From Frateuria_A sp051900415 (lineage in GTDB: Bacteria; Pseudomonadota; Gammaproteobacteria; Xanthomonadales; Rhodanobacteraceae), in the NCBI RefSeq assembly GCF_051900415.1, contig NZ_JBHZGL010000005.1, positions 124,001-188,000 of the forward strand: a stretch of DNA of 64,000 bases, in the 5' to 3' direction. This document shows, in pieces, positions 34,730-42,880 of the stretch. How positions within the stretch are numbered: position 1 is the first letter of the stretch; the number at the start of each line of letters is the position of its first letter. A model generated the notes under the pieces. That model was not told the origin of the DNA. It ran no database searches and saw only the letters and a program-made list of their open reading frames with translations. The position numbers and the translations under genes were made by a program.

Positions 34730-35011
34730 TTAGCCGGCGGCCGTCAGGCTGGCCAGCAGCGGGTTGGCCACCGCGAAGTACATCGCCAGCGCCACGCCGA
34801 TCAGGAACGCCGCGTCGATCAGGCCGGCGAGCAGGAACATGCGGCCCTGCAGCAGCGGCACCAGCTCCGGCTGGCGGGCAGCGGCTTCGAGGAACTTCGA
34901 ACCCATCACACCGATGCCGATACAGGCGCCGAGGGCACCCAGGCCGATGATCAGACCCAGCGCGATGGCGGTGAAACCCTGGACTTGCGCGATTTGAACG
35001 ATAGCTTCCAC
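34730..35011 (-). CDS. atpE: ATP synthase F0 c subunit
   Basis: A 93-residue hairpin of two membrane helices forming the rotor ring. The first helix has ALGLIIGLGALGACIGIGVM, the polar loop has ARQPEL, and the second helix has GLIDAAFLIGVALAMYF. The ion-binding carboxylate is the Asp in LIDAA. No sodium-type ligand set is seen, so protons are the coupling ion. It is slightly longer than E. coli c (79) at both ends. Confidence 0.97.
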   Translation of the reverse strand: MEAIVQIAQVQGFTAIALGLIIGLGALGACIGIGVMGSKFLEAAARQPELVPLLQGRMFLLAGLIDAAFLIGVALAMYFAVANPLLASLTAAG

Positions 35012-35111
35012 GACGATCTCCTCAGAAAGAAAAGCTTTGTTGTTCGATTGAACGTTGTTCGGTTGAAAATTGTTCGACTAGTAAATTGTTCGACTAGAAG
35101 CGGACAGCAAA

Positions 35112-35918
35112 TCAGTGGTGCTCATGGGCCATCGAGATGTAAACGATGGTCAGCACCATGAAGATGAAGGCCTGGATCGAAATGATCAGGATGTGGAAGA
35201 TGCCCCACACGGTGTAGCCGACGATGCCCATGCCGTAGAGCAGCCAGCTGCCGGCACTGAAGAGCCCGGCAATCAGCATGAACACGAGTTCGCCGGCATA
35301 CATGTTGCCGAACAGTCGCATCGCCAGGCTCACCGGCTTGGAGAGCAGCTCGACCAGGTTCAGCGCGAAGTTGGGCAGCCACAGCAGCGGATGCTTGCCG
35401 AACGGCGCAGTGAACATCTCGTGCATGTAGCCGTTGAAGCCCTTGGCCTTGAAGCTGTAGAAGACGATCAGCACCAACACCGTCAGCGACATCGCGAAAG
35501 TCATGCTGGTGTCGGCCGTAGGAACGGCGCGGAAATGGCCGATGCCGAATTTCTCGGTGATCCAGGGCAGCAGGTCGACGGGCAGCAGGTCCATCGCGTT
35601 CATCAGGAACACCCAGACGAACACCGTCAACGCCAGCGGGCCGAGCACGCGGCGATCGCCGTGGAAGACGTCCTTGACCTGGCCGTCGACGAACTCGAGC
35701 ACGATCTCGACGAACGCCTGCCCCCTGCCCGGCACGCCGGCGGTGGCCTTGCGCGCCTTCATCCAGAACCACAGGCAGAACAGCACGCCGAGCACCAGCG
35801 AAACGGTGATCGAATCGATGTGCACCGCCCAGAAACCCTCCGGATTGGTGTGCGGAGTCAGGTGCTTCAGGTGGTGCGAGATGTATTCGGTAAGACCGCC
35901 CTGCGGCTCGCTTGCCAT
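35112..35918 (-). CDS. atpB: ATP synthase F0 a subunit
   Basis: A 268-residue membrane subunit holding the proton half-channels. The essential Arg is in SLAMRLFGNMYAGELV, and FILIISIQAFIFMVLTIVY-like helices end the protein (helices near residues 35-55, 85-110, 140-165, 195-225, 235-262). MNAMDLLPVDLLPW is typical of gammaproteobacteria. It begins four bases after the atpI stop. Confidence 0.97.
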   Translation of the reverse strand: MASEPQGGLTEYISHHLKHLTPHTNPEGFWAVHIDSITVSLVLGVLFCLWFWMKARKATAGVPGRGQAFVEIVLEFVDGQVKDVFHGDRRVLGPLALTVFVWVFLMNAMDLLPVDLLPWITEKFGIGHFRAVPTADTSMTFAMSLTVLVLIVFYSFKAKGFNGYMHEMFTAPFGKHPLLWLPNFALNLVELLSKPVSLAMRLFGNMYAGELVFMLIAGLFSAGSWLLYGMGIVGYTVWGIFHILIISIQAFIFMVLTIVYISMAHEHH

Positions 35919-35921
35919 GTG

Positions 35922-36287
35922 TCAACCCTTGAATCGAAACGCCAGCAGATGAACCGCGTAAGCAGCCGCCAGCCCCGTGATGGCGGCCAGCGGCGGCAGT
36001 TTTAGTTTGATCAGGATCACGCCCATCCCTCCGATGACCGCGATCCACTTGAGGATCATGCCCACCAGCAGACGTCCCAGCGCCATGCCCGCTCCGTGCG
36101 TCCCGGCGAAGGCCCGCGCGCCAAGCAGCGCGTTGCCCAGCGCCACCACGAGGGCGCCTGCAAGGGCCGCCAAGGCTTCGCGGCGCCCCTGCATCAGGAA
36201 GACGAGGCCGACCAGCGCTGCCACGGCGACCTGCCACATCACGATGCGCAGGGCCAGACGACGACCGGAGGCAAGACTGTTGAGCAC
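35922..36287 (-). CDS. atpI: ATP synthase accessory protein AtpI
   Basis: A 121-residue protein with four membrane helices (MWQVAVAALVGLVFLM, ALAALAGALVVALGNALL, GRLLVGMILKWIAVIGGM, AAITGLAAAYAVHLLAF). AtpI is the poorly conserved first gene of gammaproteobacterial atp operons and helps c-ring assembly. GTG at 36287 is chosen because GGGAA lies upstream and the size fits E. coli AtpI (126); a GTG at 36311 would add eight residues. Confidence 0.88.
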   Translation of the reverse strand: MLNSLASGRRLALRIVMWQVAVAALVGLVFLMQGRREALAALAGALVVALGNALLGARAFAGTHGAGMALGRLLVGMILKWIAVIGGMGVILIKLKLPPLAAITGLAAAYAVHLLAFRFKG

Positions 36288-36355
36288 GTGTGTTCCCGCG
36301 CGGCTTCGCACCAGGCGTCACCCTTGCAGCTACGGGCCACGATCCAATCCGCAAA

Positions 36356-36385
36356 AGTATATCAGCCGGCCATTTGCAGGGACAA
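36356..36385 (-). promoter_or_regulatory. Candidate promoter of the atp operon
   Basis: On the minus strand TTGTCC (36380-36385) and TATACT (36356-36361) are separated by 18 bases, a good sigma70 pair. The -10 box is about 70 bases upstream of the atpI start. Confidence 0.6.
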
Positions 36386-36461
36386 GCCGCAGGCCTGCGA
36401 CATCTTGTCGTGCGGGCGCTGACGTTCACTTTGGACGGGGCGCAACTTCTTGCGCAGGGCG

Positions 36462-36491
36462 AAAAAAAGGGCCGGACAAAAGTCCGACCCT
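36462..36491 (-). terminator. Rho-independent terminator after the phasin gene
   Basis: On the minus strand a stem AGGGTCGGAC / GTCCGGCCCT with TTTT loop (one G-T pair) is followed by seven Ts. It lies about 46 bases past the phasin stop and also isolates the atp promoter from read-through. Confidence 0.9.
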
Positions 36492-36537
36492 CAGGAATGC
36501 GCCTTCGGCGGGGAGGACGGGGCGCGGGCAGAAGCCT

Positions 36538-36924
36538 TTAGCGGGCGGCCGCCTTGCGGGCGCCGGTTGTACCCGGAACGACCGCATCGTTGGCGGCTGC
36601 GAGCGGCTGCACCAGCGCACCCAGCGACTCGGCGGTCTGGCGACCAACGGCCACCAGGCTCTGGCTCAGAGTCACGGCCTGCTCGGCCTGCGCACGACCC
36701 AGCGCTACACCCTTGTCCCACAGGCCGCGCATGGCCTCGGGATCGCGCGCCTCGCCAGCAGCAAGCAGGAAATCGGCGCTGGAGCGGGACTGCTGCTCCA
36801 GCGCCCCCAGCTGCAGGCCCGCGGCCTGCTCGAGACCCTTGAGGACCAGCGCCTGCGCCTTGAAGGCGTTGTCGGCGAACTGGCGGGCATAGGCAAACGC
36901 CTGGAAATCGAACGACTTGGTCAT
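36538..36924 (-). CDS. Phasin-family granule protein
   Basis: A 128-residue all-alpha protein with the phasin pattern FDFQAFAYARQFADNAFKAQ, LVLKGLEQAAGLQLGALEQQ and QAEQAVTLSQSLVAVGRQTA. Phasins coat polyhydroxyalkanoate granules. No pha synthesis gene lies in this window. ATG at 36924 is preferred; the upstream extension to 37071 has no family similarity. The leader upstream (36925-37010) contains TTGCGTTGCACAA and TTGTTGC, TGC-rich half-sites of the sort bound by PhaR-type regulators, which is only a weak hint. The tail is Arg/Ala-rich. Confidence 0.82.
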   Translation of the reverse strand: MTKSFDFQAFAYARQFADNAFKAQALVLKGLEQAAGLQLGALEQQSRSSADFLLAAGEARDPEAMRGLWDKGVALGRAQAEQAVTLSQSLVAVGRQTAESLGALVQPLAAANDAVVPGTTGARKAAAR

Positions 36925-37042
36925 GGCTTGTCCCTCACGGGAGTCTTGGGAGTAGGACAAGCCTAGCAACAATCTTTGTGCAACGCAACATTTCCGCATT
37001 GGAAATGGCATCGATGCCCGCTCAGTGCGGTACTGCGCCGCG

Positions 37043-37405
37043 TCAGAAGCTCCCGCGGCTGCAGCTCGCACCCGAGGTGCAGGTCTCGTGCACCACCACC
37101 CGGTCCAATGCCGGAAGCCGCGGCTCCAGGCGGCGGAAGATCCAGCGCGCCAGCATCTCGCTGGTCGGGTTCTCCAGCCCCTCGATCTCGTTCAGATAGT
37201 GGTGATCCAACTGCTCGAACAGCGGCGCAAACGCCGCCTTGACGTCGGCGAAATCCATGACCCAACCCATGGCCGGGTCCAGCTCGCCTTCGACGTGGAT
37301 CTCGATGCGGAACGAGTGCCCGTGCAACCGCGCGCACTTGTGTCCGGGCGGCACGTTGGGCAGCCGGTGCGCCGCCTCGATCTGGAACACTTTATGGATA
37401 TGCAT
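37043..37405 (-). CDS. queD: 6-carboxy-5,6,7,8-tetrahydropterin synthase QueD
   Basis: A 120-residue T-fold enzyme of queuosine/7-deazapurine synthesis (6-pyruvoyl-tetrahydropterin-synthase family). The catalytic Cys is in GHKCARLHGHSF, whose His residues, with the His in FQIEAAHRLP, bind zinc. WVMDFADVKAAF and LDHHYLNEI follow, then ENPTSEMLARWIF and the Glu/Cys-rich end VVVHETCTSGA. ATG at 37405 gives the standard family length. It is monocistronic, beside a tRNA gene. Confidence 0.92.
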   Translation of the reverse strand: MHIHKVFQIEAAHRLPNVPPGHKCARLHGHSFRIEIHVEGELDPAMGWVMDFADVKAAFAPLFEQLDHHYLNEIEGLENPTSEMLARWIFRRLEPRLPALDRVVVHETCTSGASCSRGSF

Positions 37406-37486
37406 GGCGAACGATTGTATGTCGTTCCACGACGAACGCCGGACGACGAAAGAAGATTCGGAAGAAGGCACGGCGCCGCGGGCGCG

Positions 37487-37563
37487 TGGTGGCTATGGGT
37501 GGACTCGAACCACCGACCCCAGCATTATGAGTGCTGTGCTCTAACCGGCTGAGCTACATAGCC
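37487..37563 (-). tRNA. tRNA-Met (CAT), elongator type
   Basis: On the minus strand the 77 bases form a complete cloverleaf. The acceptor GGCTATG pairs with CATAGCC; the D arm has TAGCTCAGCCGGTTAGAGC; the anticodon loop is CTCATAA; the T arm has GGTTCGAGTCC. The 3' CCA is encoded (37487-37489). The paired first base of the acceptor and the lack of three G-C pairs in the anticodon stem point to elongator, not initiator, Met. Confidence 0.96.
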
Positions 37564-37721
37564 ATGGGGCGTCGCCGGCGCGGGGCGCCAACGGAGCCCG
37601 GCAGTGTAATTGGCCCACCCGGCCGGTTCAAGCCTCTTCGCTTTCCATCGCCACGCGCGCTATGGTTGGATTCGAAGCTCCAGGCCGCTCGATGGGCGGT
37701 ACGCGGGCTCGAGGAGGCGAC

Positions 37722-38267
37722 ATGATCGATGCGGATGGCTATCGCCCGAACGTAGGCATCGTGCTGCTGAACGCGGAAGGCCGCCTGTTCTGGGCGCGTC
37801 GCGTCAGCCACGACGGCTGGCAGTTCCCGCAGGGCGGCATGCGCAGCGACGAGACTCCGCTGGAGGCCATGTACCGCGAGCTGGCCGAGGAAACCGGGCT
37901 GCATCCCGAACATGTCGAAGTCGTCGCCAGTACCCGCGGCTGGCTGCGCTATCGCCTGCCCAACCGCTACGTGCGCCACCATCAGCGCCCCACCTGCATC
38001 GGCCAGAAGCAGGTGTGGTTCCTGCTGCGCCTGGTCGGCGGCGAGGACGCACTGAAGCTGGACGCCTGCGACAAGCCGGAGTTCGACATCTGGCGCTGGG
38101 TCGATTTCTGGTATCCCGCCGTGCATGTGGTCAGCTTCAAACGCCAGGTCTACGAGCGGGCGCTGCGCCACTTCGCGCCGCTGGTGGAGGCGTTGCTGAG
38201 CGTCGAGCTCGGCGCCCTGCCACGCCATGCCGACGGCTCCCGGCCGGGCAACCGGGCGGTCGCCTGA
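37722..38267 (+). CDS. rppH: RNA pyrophosphohydrolase RppH
   Basis: A 181-residue Nudix hydrolase that removes pyrophosphate from mRNA 5' ends and starts their decay. The N-terminus IDADGYRPNVGIVLLN, the segment HDGWQFPQGG, the Nudix box GGMRSDETPLEAMYRELAEE and TGL, then GQKQVWFLLRLVG and EFDIWRWVDFWYPAVHVVSFKR, are all RppH signatures. ATG at 37722 has a strong GAGGAGG site. Confidence 0.96.
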   Translation: MIDADGYRPNVGIVLLNAEGRLFWARRVSHDGWQFPQGGMRSDETPLEAMYRELAEETGLHPEHVEVVASTRGWLRYRLPNRYVRHHQRPTCIGQKQVWFLLRLVGGEDALKLDACDKPEFDIWRWVDFWYPAVHVVSFKRQVYERALRHFAPLVEALLSVELGALPRHADGSRPGNRAVA

Positions 38268-38285
38268 ACGACACCGCGAAACCTA

Positions 38286-38306
38286 GTTGACAATCATTCG
38301 CATTCG
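38286..38306 (+). promoter_or_regulatory. Candidate Fur box upstream of bfd
   Basis: TTGACAATCATTCGCATTCG resembles the Fur consensus (GATAATGATAATCATTATC) in its central AATCATT and the repeated NATTCGCATT pattern, and lies about 20 bases before the bfd start. It fits iron control of bfd, which is needed to release iron when it is scarce. Confidence 0.5.
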
Positions 38307-38323
38307 CGCTGGAATGCGCGGCC

Positions 38324-38521
38324 ATGTACATCTGCCTTTGCAACGCCGTGACCGACGGCGACATCCGCCGCGCCGTCTCCGATGGCGTACGCACCTTCGC
38401 CGAACTGCAGGCGCGCACGGGCTGTTCGGACTGCTGCGGCTGTTGCGAACCCGAAGCGCGCGCCACACTGGACGCCGCGCTGGCGCAGGTGACGTTCCCG
38501 CTGCCGCTGGTCACCGCCTGA
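38324..38521 (+). CDS. bfd: Bacterioferritin-associated ferredoxin Bfd
   Basis: A 65-residue [2Fe-2S] ferredoxin with the Bfd ligand pattern: CLC near the N-terminus (residues 4 and 6) and a cysteine cluster in GCSDCCGCC. Bfd donates electrons to bacterioferritin to release stored iron. A possible Fur box lies upstream, and bfr follows 100 bases downstream in the same orientation. Confidence 0.93.
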   Translation: MYICLCNAVTDGDIRRAVSDGVRTFAELQARTGCSDCCGCCEPEARATLDAALAQVTFPLPLVTA

Positions 38522-38621
38522 TCCGCCTCGGGCGAACACCAAACCGCAACCATTCGCGTTTCTACCTGCGGGCGCCCAAGCCCGTATAGTCACCGGCCGA
38601 CCCTGCACCGGAGACTTCCCC

Positions 38622-39089
38622 ATGAAAGGCGACGCCAAGGTCATCGAGTACCTCAACAAGGTGCTCTACAACGAACTGACCGCGATCAACCAGTACTTCC
38701 TGCATTACCGCATGTTCAAGGACTGGGGCTACGGCGAGCTGGCCGAGCACGAGTACAAGGAGTCGATCGAGGAGATGAAGCATGCCGATCGTCTGATCGA
38801 ACGCATCCTGTTCCTCGATGGCCTGCCGAACCTCCAGCATCTGGGCAAGCTGCGCATCGGCGAGAACGTGCTCGAATGCATCCAGGGCGACCTGGACCTG
38901 GAACTGGCCGCGGCGATCGATCTTCGTGCCGCGATCGCGCACAGCGAAGGCATCGCCGACTACATCAGCCGCGACCTGTTCAAGACCATTCTGCACGACG
39001 AGGAAGAGCACATCGACTGGCTGGAAACCCAGCTGAACCTGGTCAAGGACATCGGTGCCGAGCGCTATCTGCAAAGCAAGATGGGCTGA
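38622..39089 (+). CDS. bfr: Bacterioferritin
   Basis: A 155-residue haem-containing iron-storage ferritin that forms 24-mers. Ferroxidase-centre ligands E18, E51 and H54 are visible, with further Glu and His in the segment ILHDEEEHIDWLE. The haem ligand M52 is in SIEEMKHAD. ATG at 38622 has GGAG eight bases upstream. It is the partner of the bfd gene just upstream. Confidence 0.96.
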   Translation: MKGDAKVIEYLNKVLYNELTAINQYFLHYRMFKDWGYGELAEHEYKESIEEMKHADRLIERILFLDGLPNLQHLGKLRIGENVLECIQGDLDLELAAAIDLRAAIAHSEGIADYISRDLFKTILHDEEEHIDWLETQLNLVKDIGAERYLQSKMG

Positions 39090-39252
39090 TTTGACTTTCA
39101 AGGCGGGCGTCAGCCCCCCCTTGGGTGACGCGGCGACGCGCTTGGGCTGAGGGCCACGCTGCGAGGTTCGTTGCGCAAAGCGTGCGGCCGTTCCTTGACG
39201 CTTTCGTCACGCTGCGGCTATACCGGTCACCCCAGTAGTCCCGGATTTTCCC

Positions 39253-39993
39253 ATGGCTTCACGCCCGCCTCCGCGCTTCGTCGTGCGCCCGCACGATGAG
39301 GCGAGCCTGCGCCGCCGACGGCTGTGGCTGGGCGCGGCCTGGCTGGCCAGCGTGCTACTGACCGGCGCCGTGGTTGGAACGCTGGCCTGGCGCACGACGC
39401 CCGCCGCGGTCGACCATCGCGAGGCCAGGAAGCTTTCCGCCGAGAACGAACAGCTCAAGCAGCAGCTCGCCAATCTCAAGCGCGCGCAGCAGGTAACGGA
39501 CATCGCGACCAAGTCGCTGCGCGGCACGCTCACCGAGCGCGACGAGGAGATCAACGGCCTGCGCGCGGACCTGGGCTTCTATTCGCGGCTGGTCGGCGGC
39601 AACGCGCAGCGCGAGGGCCTCAAGGTGCAGGAGGTGCAGCTGCGCCCGGTCAATGGGTCGCACGCCTGGAACCTCGCGCTCAGCCTGACCCAGAACGCCA
39701 AGCGTGGCAGCGACGTCAGCGGCGCGGTGACGCTCAGCGTCGAAGGCGTGCGTGGCGACAAGGTGGTGGCGCTGGGCTGGTCCCAGCTCGGCGACGCCGC
39801 GCAACAGGACGGCCTGCCCTTCCGCTTCCGCTATTTCCAGCAGCTGCATGCCACGTTCATGTTGCCGGCCGACTTCAAGCCGACGCGGCTGCGCATCCAC
39901 GTCAAACCCGGGGATGGCGCCGCCGTCGACCGCGCCGTGGCGTGGAACGATGCGTTGTCCGGCAACCTCACCACGATCGAAGGGGGAAACTGA
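39253..39993 (+). CDS. Membrane-anchored coiled-coil protein (DUF6776-like) next to bactofilin
   Basis: A 246-residue protein with one membrane helix (LGAAWLASVLLTGAVVGTLAW, about residues 26-46), a coiled coil (about 58-105, with SAENEQLKQQLANLKRAQQV and TERDEEINGLRADLGFY) and a beta-rich C-terminal domain (LQEVQLRPVNGSHAWNLALS-like start to RLRIHVKPGDGA). I recognise it as the DUF6776 kind of protein regularly paired with bactofilin in gammaproteobacteria; its function is not known to me. It ends two bases before the bactofilin start, so the two are coupled. Confidence 0.82.
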   Translation: MASRPPPRFVVRPHDEASLRRRRLWLGAAWLASVLLTGAVVGTLAWRTTPAAVDHREARKLSAENEQLKQQLANLKRAQQVTDIATKSLRGTLTERDEEINGLRADLGFYSRLVGGNAQREGLKVQEVQLRPVNGSHAWNLALSLTQNAKRGSDVSGAVTLSVEGVRGDKVVALGWSQLGDAAQQDGLPFRFRYFQQLHATFMLPADFKPTRLRIHVKPGDGAAVDRAVAWNDALSGNLTTIEGGN

Positions 39994-39995
39994 TC

Positions 39996-40427
39996 ATGTT
40001 CAATCGACGCCGCACCGACCGCTCCGACAGCAGCAACGACACCAGCCTGATCGCCCGCGGCACGGTGATCCGCGGCGACCTGCGTTTCAGCGGTGCGCTC
40101 CACCTCGACGGCCGCATCGAAGGTACCGTGCTGGCCGATGGCGAGGACGCCGTGTTCACCGTGAGCGAGTATGGCCAGGTGCAGGGCGACATCCACGTGC
40201 CGCACGTGATCGTCAATGGCTCCGTGCAGGGCGACATCCACGCCGGCGAGCGGCTGGAACTGGCGCCGCTGGCGCGCATCACCGGCGACGTCCACTACCG
40301 CACGCTGGAAATGGCTGGCGGCGCGCAGGTGAACGGCCGCATGAGCCATCGCGTGGAACCGACCGCGCGCGAGCTGCCCTCGCCGGCGCAGCCCGACGCG
40401 GAGCTGGACGAAGCCGTGCCAGCCTGA
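39996..40427 (+). CDS. Bactofilin-family polymer-forming cytoskeletal protein
   Basis: A 143-residue bactofilin. The central beta-helix domain (about residues 18-115) has TVIRGDLRFSGALHLDGRIEG, VQGDIHVPHVIVNGSVQGDI and ERLELAPLARITGDVHYRTL as tandem strand repeats; both ends are disordered and charged. Bactofilins form nucleotide-independent filaments that scaffold envelope proteins. ATG at 39996 has AGGGGGAA upstream. The membrane protein just before is a likely anchor or partner. Confidence 0.93.
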   Translation: MFNRRRTDRSDSSNDTSLIARGTVIRGDLRFSGALHLDGRIEGTVLADGEDAVFTVSEYGQVQGDIHVPHVIVNGSVQGDIHAGERLELAPLARITGDVHYRTLEMAGGAQVNGRMSHRVEPTARELPSPAQPDAELDEAVPA

Positions 40428-40513
40428 TATCCGGAGGAATCGGTGTCGCGAGCGCCGGCCGCCCGGCAGGCGTTATCCTTGAGATCGCGCCTCCGCAACC
40501 GCACATTCGCCCC

Positions 40514-40882
40514 ATGGAAACCCTCGTCCCGATCCCCGACTACCGCCAGGCCAACGCGCCGCTGGTGTTCACCGAGGCCGCCGCGCGCAAGGTGCACGAG
40601 CTGATCGTCGAGGAGGGCAATCCCGCGCTGAAGCTGCGCGTGTACATCTCCGGCGGCGGCTGCTCGGGCTTCCAGTACGGCTTCACCTTTGACGAAGCCC
40701 AGGCCGAGGACGACTTCGCGCTCGACCGCGAGGGCGTGACCCTGCTGGTCGATCCGCTGTCGCTGCAGTACCTCACCGGCGCCGAGATCGACTACGCAGA
40801 AAGCCTGTCCGGCGCGCAGTTCGTGATCCGCAATCCGAACGCCAAGACCACCTGCGGCTGCGGCTCCTCGTTCTCCACCTGA
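40514..40882 (+). CDS. erpA: Iron-sulfur cluster insertion protein ErpA
   Basis: A 122-residue A-type Fe-S carrier. The three conserved cysteines are C50 (GGGCSGFQYGF), C114 and C116 (TTCGCGSSF). YISGGGCSGFQYGF and IDYAESLSGAQFVIRNPNA are ErpA signatures. ErpA delivers clusters to essential enzymes, including those of isoprenoid synthesis. It follows the bactofilin gene by 86 bases and leads into nudC after five. Confidence 0.95.
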   Translation: METLVPIPDYRQANAPLVFTEAAARKVHELIVEEGNPALKLRVYISGGGCSGFQYGFTFDEAQAEDDFALDREGVTLLVDPLSLQYLTGAEIDYAESLSGAQFVIRNPNAKTTCGCGSSFST

Positions 40883-40887
40883 ACCGC

Positions 40888-41847
40888 ATGGCCATGCCCG
40901 TCACCAACATCTTCGCTGGGCTGAGCCTGGTGCTCGACCGCATGGCCGAGCGCCGCGACGAGGAAGCGTGGGTCGCCGAGCAATGTCGCTGCGCTCAGGC
41001 GCGCTATCTGGTGCTGGATCCTTCGGGCGAGAGTTATCTGCTGCGCGAAGCCGAACATCTGCGCTGGCTGGGCGAAGCCGAGCGCCGCGAGCTGTTCGCC
41101 GACGTGCCCGCCAGCCTGCTGGGCATCGCCGAAGGCTGCCCGCATTTCCTGCTCGCGCTGGACGAAGTGCCGCTGGCCGAAGCACTTGAGGACCGTCTCG
41201 CCGCCCGCCGCATCGGCCTGCGCGAAGCCGGGTTGCGCCTGCCCGCCGCCGAGGCGGGACTGTTCGCCTACGCCAAGGGACTGGCGCACTGGCAGCGCGA
41301 GACGCGCTTCTGCAGCGGTTGCGGCGCGCCACTGGAGCGGGTCGCCGCAGGCCATCGCATGCGATGCACCAACGCGTCGTGTGGCCGACTCCATTTTCCG
41401 AGAACCGATGCGGCGATCATTACCATCGTCGAACACGAGGGCGCCTGCCTGCTCGGGCGCCAGGCGAGCTGGCCGAAGGGTCGCTGGTCGGCGCTGGCCG
41501 GATTCGTCGAGCCGGGCGAATCGCTGGAAGACGCCGTGCGCCGCGAGGTGGCCGAAGAAGCCGGCGTGCGCGTTGGCGACGTGCATTACCACTCCTCGCA
41601 ACCGTGGCCGCTACCCGCATCCTTGATGGTCGGCTTCATCGGCCAGGCGGTCGACACGACGATCGACCTGCGCGACGGCGAGCTGGAAGAGGCACGCTGG
41701 TTCACGCCCGCGCAGATCGTGGACGGCCTGGCCGACGGCAGCTTCGCCACGCCGACGCGGCTGTCGGTGTCCTACCAGTTGCTGGCGCACTGGTTGCGCG
41801 AACGCGCAGGACTGGAACTCGACGAGCTCACGGCCGACCCCCTGTAG
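40888..41847 (+). CDS. nudC: NAD(+) diphosphatase / NAD-cap decapping enzyme NudC
   Basis: A 319-residue Nudix enzyme. A zinc ribbon has cysteines in FCSGCGAPLER and MRCTNASCGRLHFPRTD. The Nudix box is GFVEPGESLEDAVRREVAEE followed by AGV, and the NADH-pyrophosphatase signature SQPWPLPASLM is complete. It hydrolyses NAD(H) and removes NAD caps from RNA. ATG at 40888 or 40894 can start translation. The stop codon TAG lies inside the first arm of a GTAGGAGC-type repeat. Confidence 0.95.
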   Translation: MAMPVTNIFAGLSLVLDRMAERRDEEAWVAEQCRCAQARYLVLDPSGESYLLREAEHLRWLGEAERRELFADVPASLLGIAEGCPHFLLALDEVPLAEALEDRLAARRIGLREAGLRLPAAEAGLFAYAKGLAHWQRETRFCSGCGAPLERVAAGHRMRCTNASCGRLHFPRTDAAIITIVEHEGACLLGRQASWPKGRWSALAGFVEPGESLEDAVRREVAEEAGVRVGDVHYHSSQPWPLPASLMVGFIGQAVDTTIDLRDGELEEARWFTPAQIVDGLADGSFATPTRLSVSYQLLAHWLRERAGLELDELTADPL

Positions 41848-41916
41848 GAGCGCTCCTGTGCGCGACCGCGTGGCCAGGCCGTGCGTGTCGGTCGCGCATA
41901 GGAGCGCTCCTACAGG
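41842..41916. repeat. Complete GTAGGAGC-family inverted repeat
   Basis: CCTGTAGGAGCGCTCCTGTG with GCGCGACCG is mirrored by CGGTCGCGC and ATAGGAGCGCTCCTACAGG, giving long arms around a short core. It begins inside the end of nudC and is the cleanest copy of this family in the window. Confidence 0.85.
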
Positions 41917-41967
41917 GAGACTGCATCGCTTGTCCTAGAATGGCCAGGCGTATCAAGGAAATCTCCG

Positions 41968-42837
41968 ATGGCTCTCAGCCTGCTTGCCGCCCTCCTCGCC
42001 CTCGGCCTTCTGCATCTGCTGCCGCAGCTTGCGCAGTGGCGCGGCGATGGCGTGTTCCGTGGCTGGGTCAAGCAGCTGGACGACACCGCCGGACGGGGGC
42101 GCGTACTGCTGACGCTGGTGGTGCCGACGGTGCTCTGCCTGCTGGTGGCCGAACTGCTCGGCCGCGTGCCGCTGGGCGGCTTCCTGCAGTTGGCGTTCGC
42201 CGTGATGGTATTGCTTTACGGACTCGGACCGCACGCCTTCGAGGCGGACCTGGAGGCGATCCTGCACGCACCCGATCCGGTCGCCCGCCAGGCCGTCGCA
42301 CAGCGCCTGGCCGAACCGGGTGCGCAGGTCGCCTGGAGTGCGCATGCGCTGGGCGAGGCGGTGGCGCTTGCCGCGTTGCGGCGACGTTTCGGGGTGCTGT
42401 TCTGGTTCTTCGTGCTGGGGCCGGCCGGTGCCCTGCTCTATCGGCTGGCCCAGACGCTGGGCCGTGACGACACACTGGCACTCGATGCCGCCAGCCGCCG
42501 CCACGCGCGCTACGTCGCCAACGCGCTGGACTGGCTGCCTGCGCAACTGCTCGTGTTCACCCTGGCGCTGGTGGGTCATTGGGATGCGGTCATGTCCGCC
42601 TGGCGTCGCTGGCGCCTGCACGCGGCGCCGACCAGCTGGTACACCGAGGGCCCCGATTTCCTGGCGGCCGCAGCCTGCGCCGACATCGAGGTGGAGATCG
42701 AGGCGGGCGATGGCTATGCCGAGGAGCGTACCGACCCGCTGCTGGAACTAGTGCGCATGCGCGGCGCGTTCCTGCGGGCCCTGCTGGCGTGGCTGAGCGT
42801 GGTCGCGTTGATCGTGCTGGGCGGCTGGCTCACATGA
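41968..42837 (+). CDS. ampE: AmpE-like inner-membrane protein
   Basis: A 289-residue membrane protein of the AmpE/CobD-like family with helices at about residues 2-17, 44-63, 68-86, 145-165, 190-207 and 268-288. Family segments include WRGDGVFRGWVKQLDD, the EAVALAALRRRFGVLFWF motif with GPAGALLYRL, and DWLPAQLLVFTLALVGHWDAV. AmpE is implicated in signalling of cell-wall damage with AmpD; no ampD is adjacent here. Function is inferred from the family. Confidence 0.9.
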   Translation: MALSLLAALLALGLLHLLPQLAQWRGDGVFRGWVKQLDDTAGRGRVLLTLVVPTVLCLLVAELLGRVPLGGFLQLAFAVMVLLYGLGPHAFEADLEAILHAPDPVARQAVAQRLAEPGAQVAWSAHALGEAVALAALRRRFGVLFWFFVLGPAGALLYRLAQTLGRDDTLALDAASRRHARYVANALDWLPAQLLVFTLALVGHWDAVMSAWRRWRLHAAPTSWYTEGPDFLAAAACADIEVEIEAGDGYAEERTDPLLELVRMRGAFLRALLAWLSVVALIVLGGWLT

Positions 42838-42880
42838 CCCATGCAGGAGCACGCTTGCGGGCTCCTGCATAGAGAGGGCC
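42838..42880. repeat. Short GTAGGAGC-type hairpin between convergent genes
   Basis: ATGCAGGAGC and GCTCCTGCAT form a 10-bp perfect inverted repeat with a 10-base loop (42841-42870) between the stops of ampE and the convergent acyltransferase fusion. No T run follows on either side. Confidence 0.65.
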
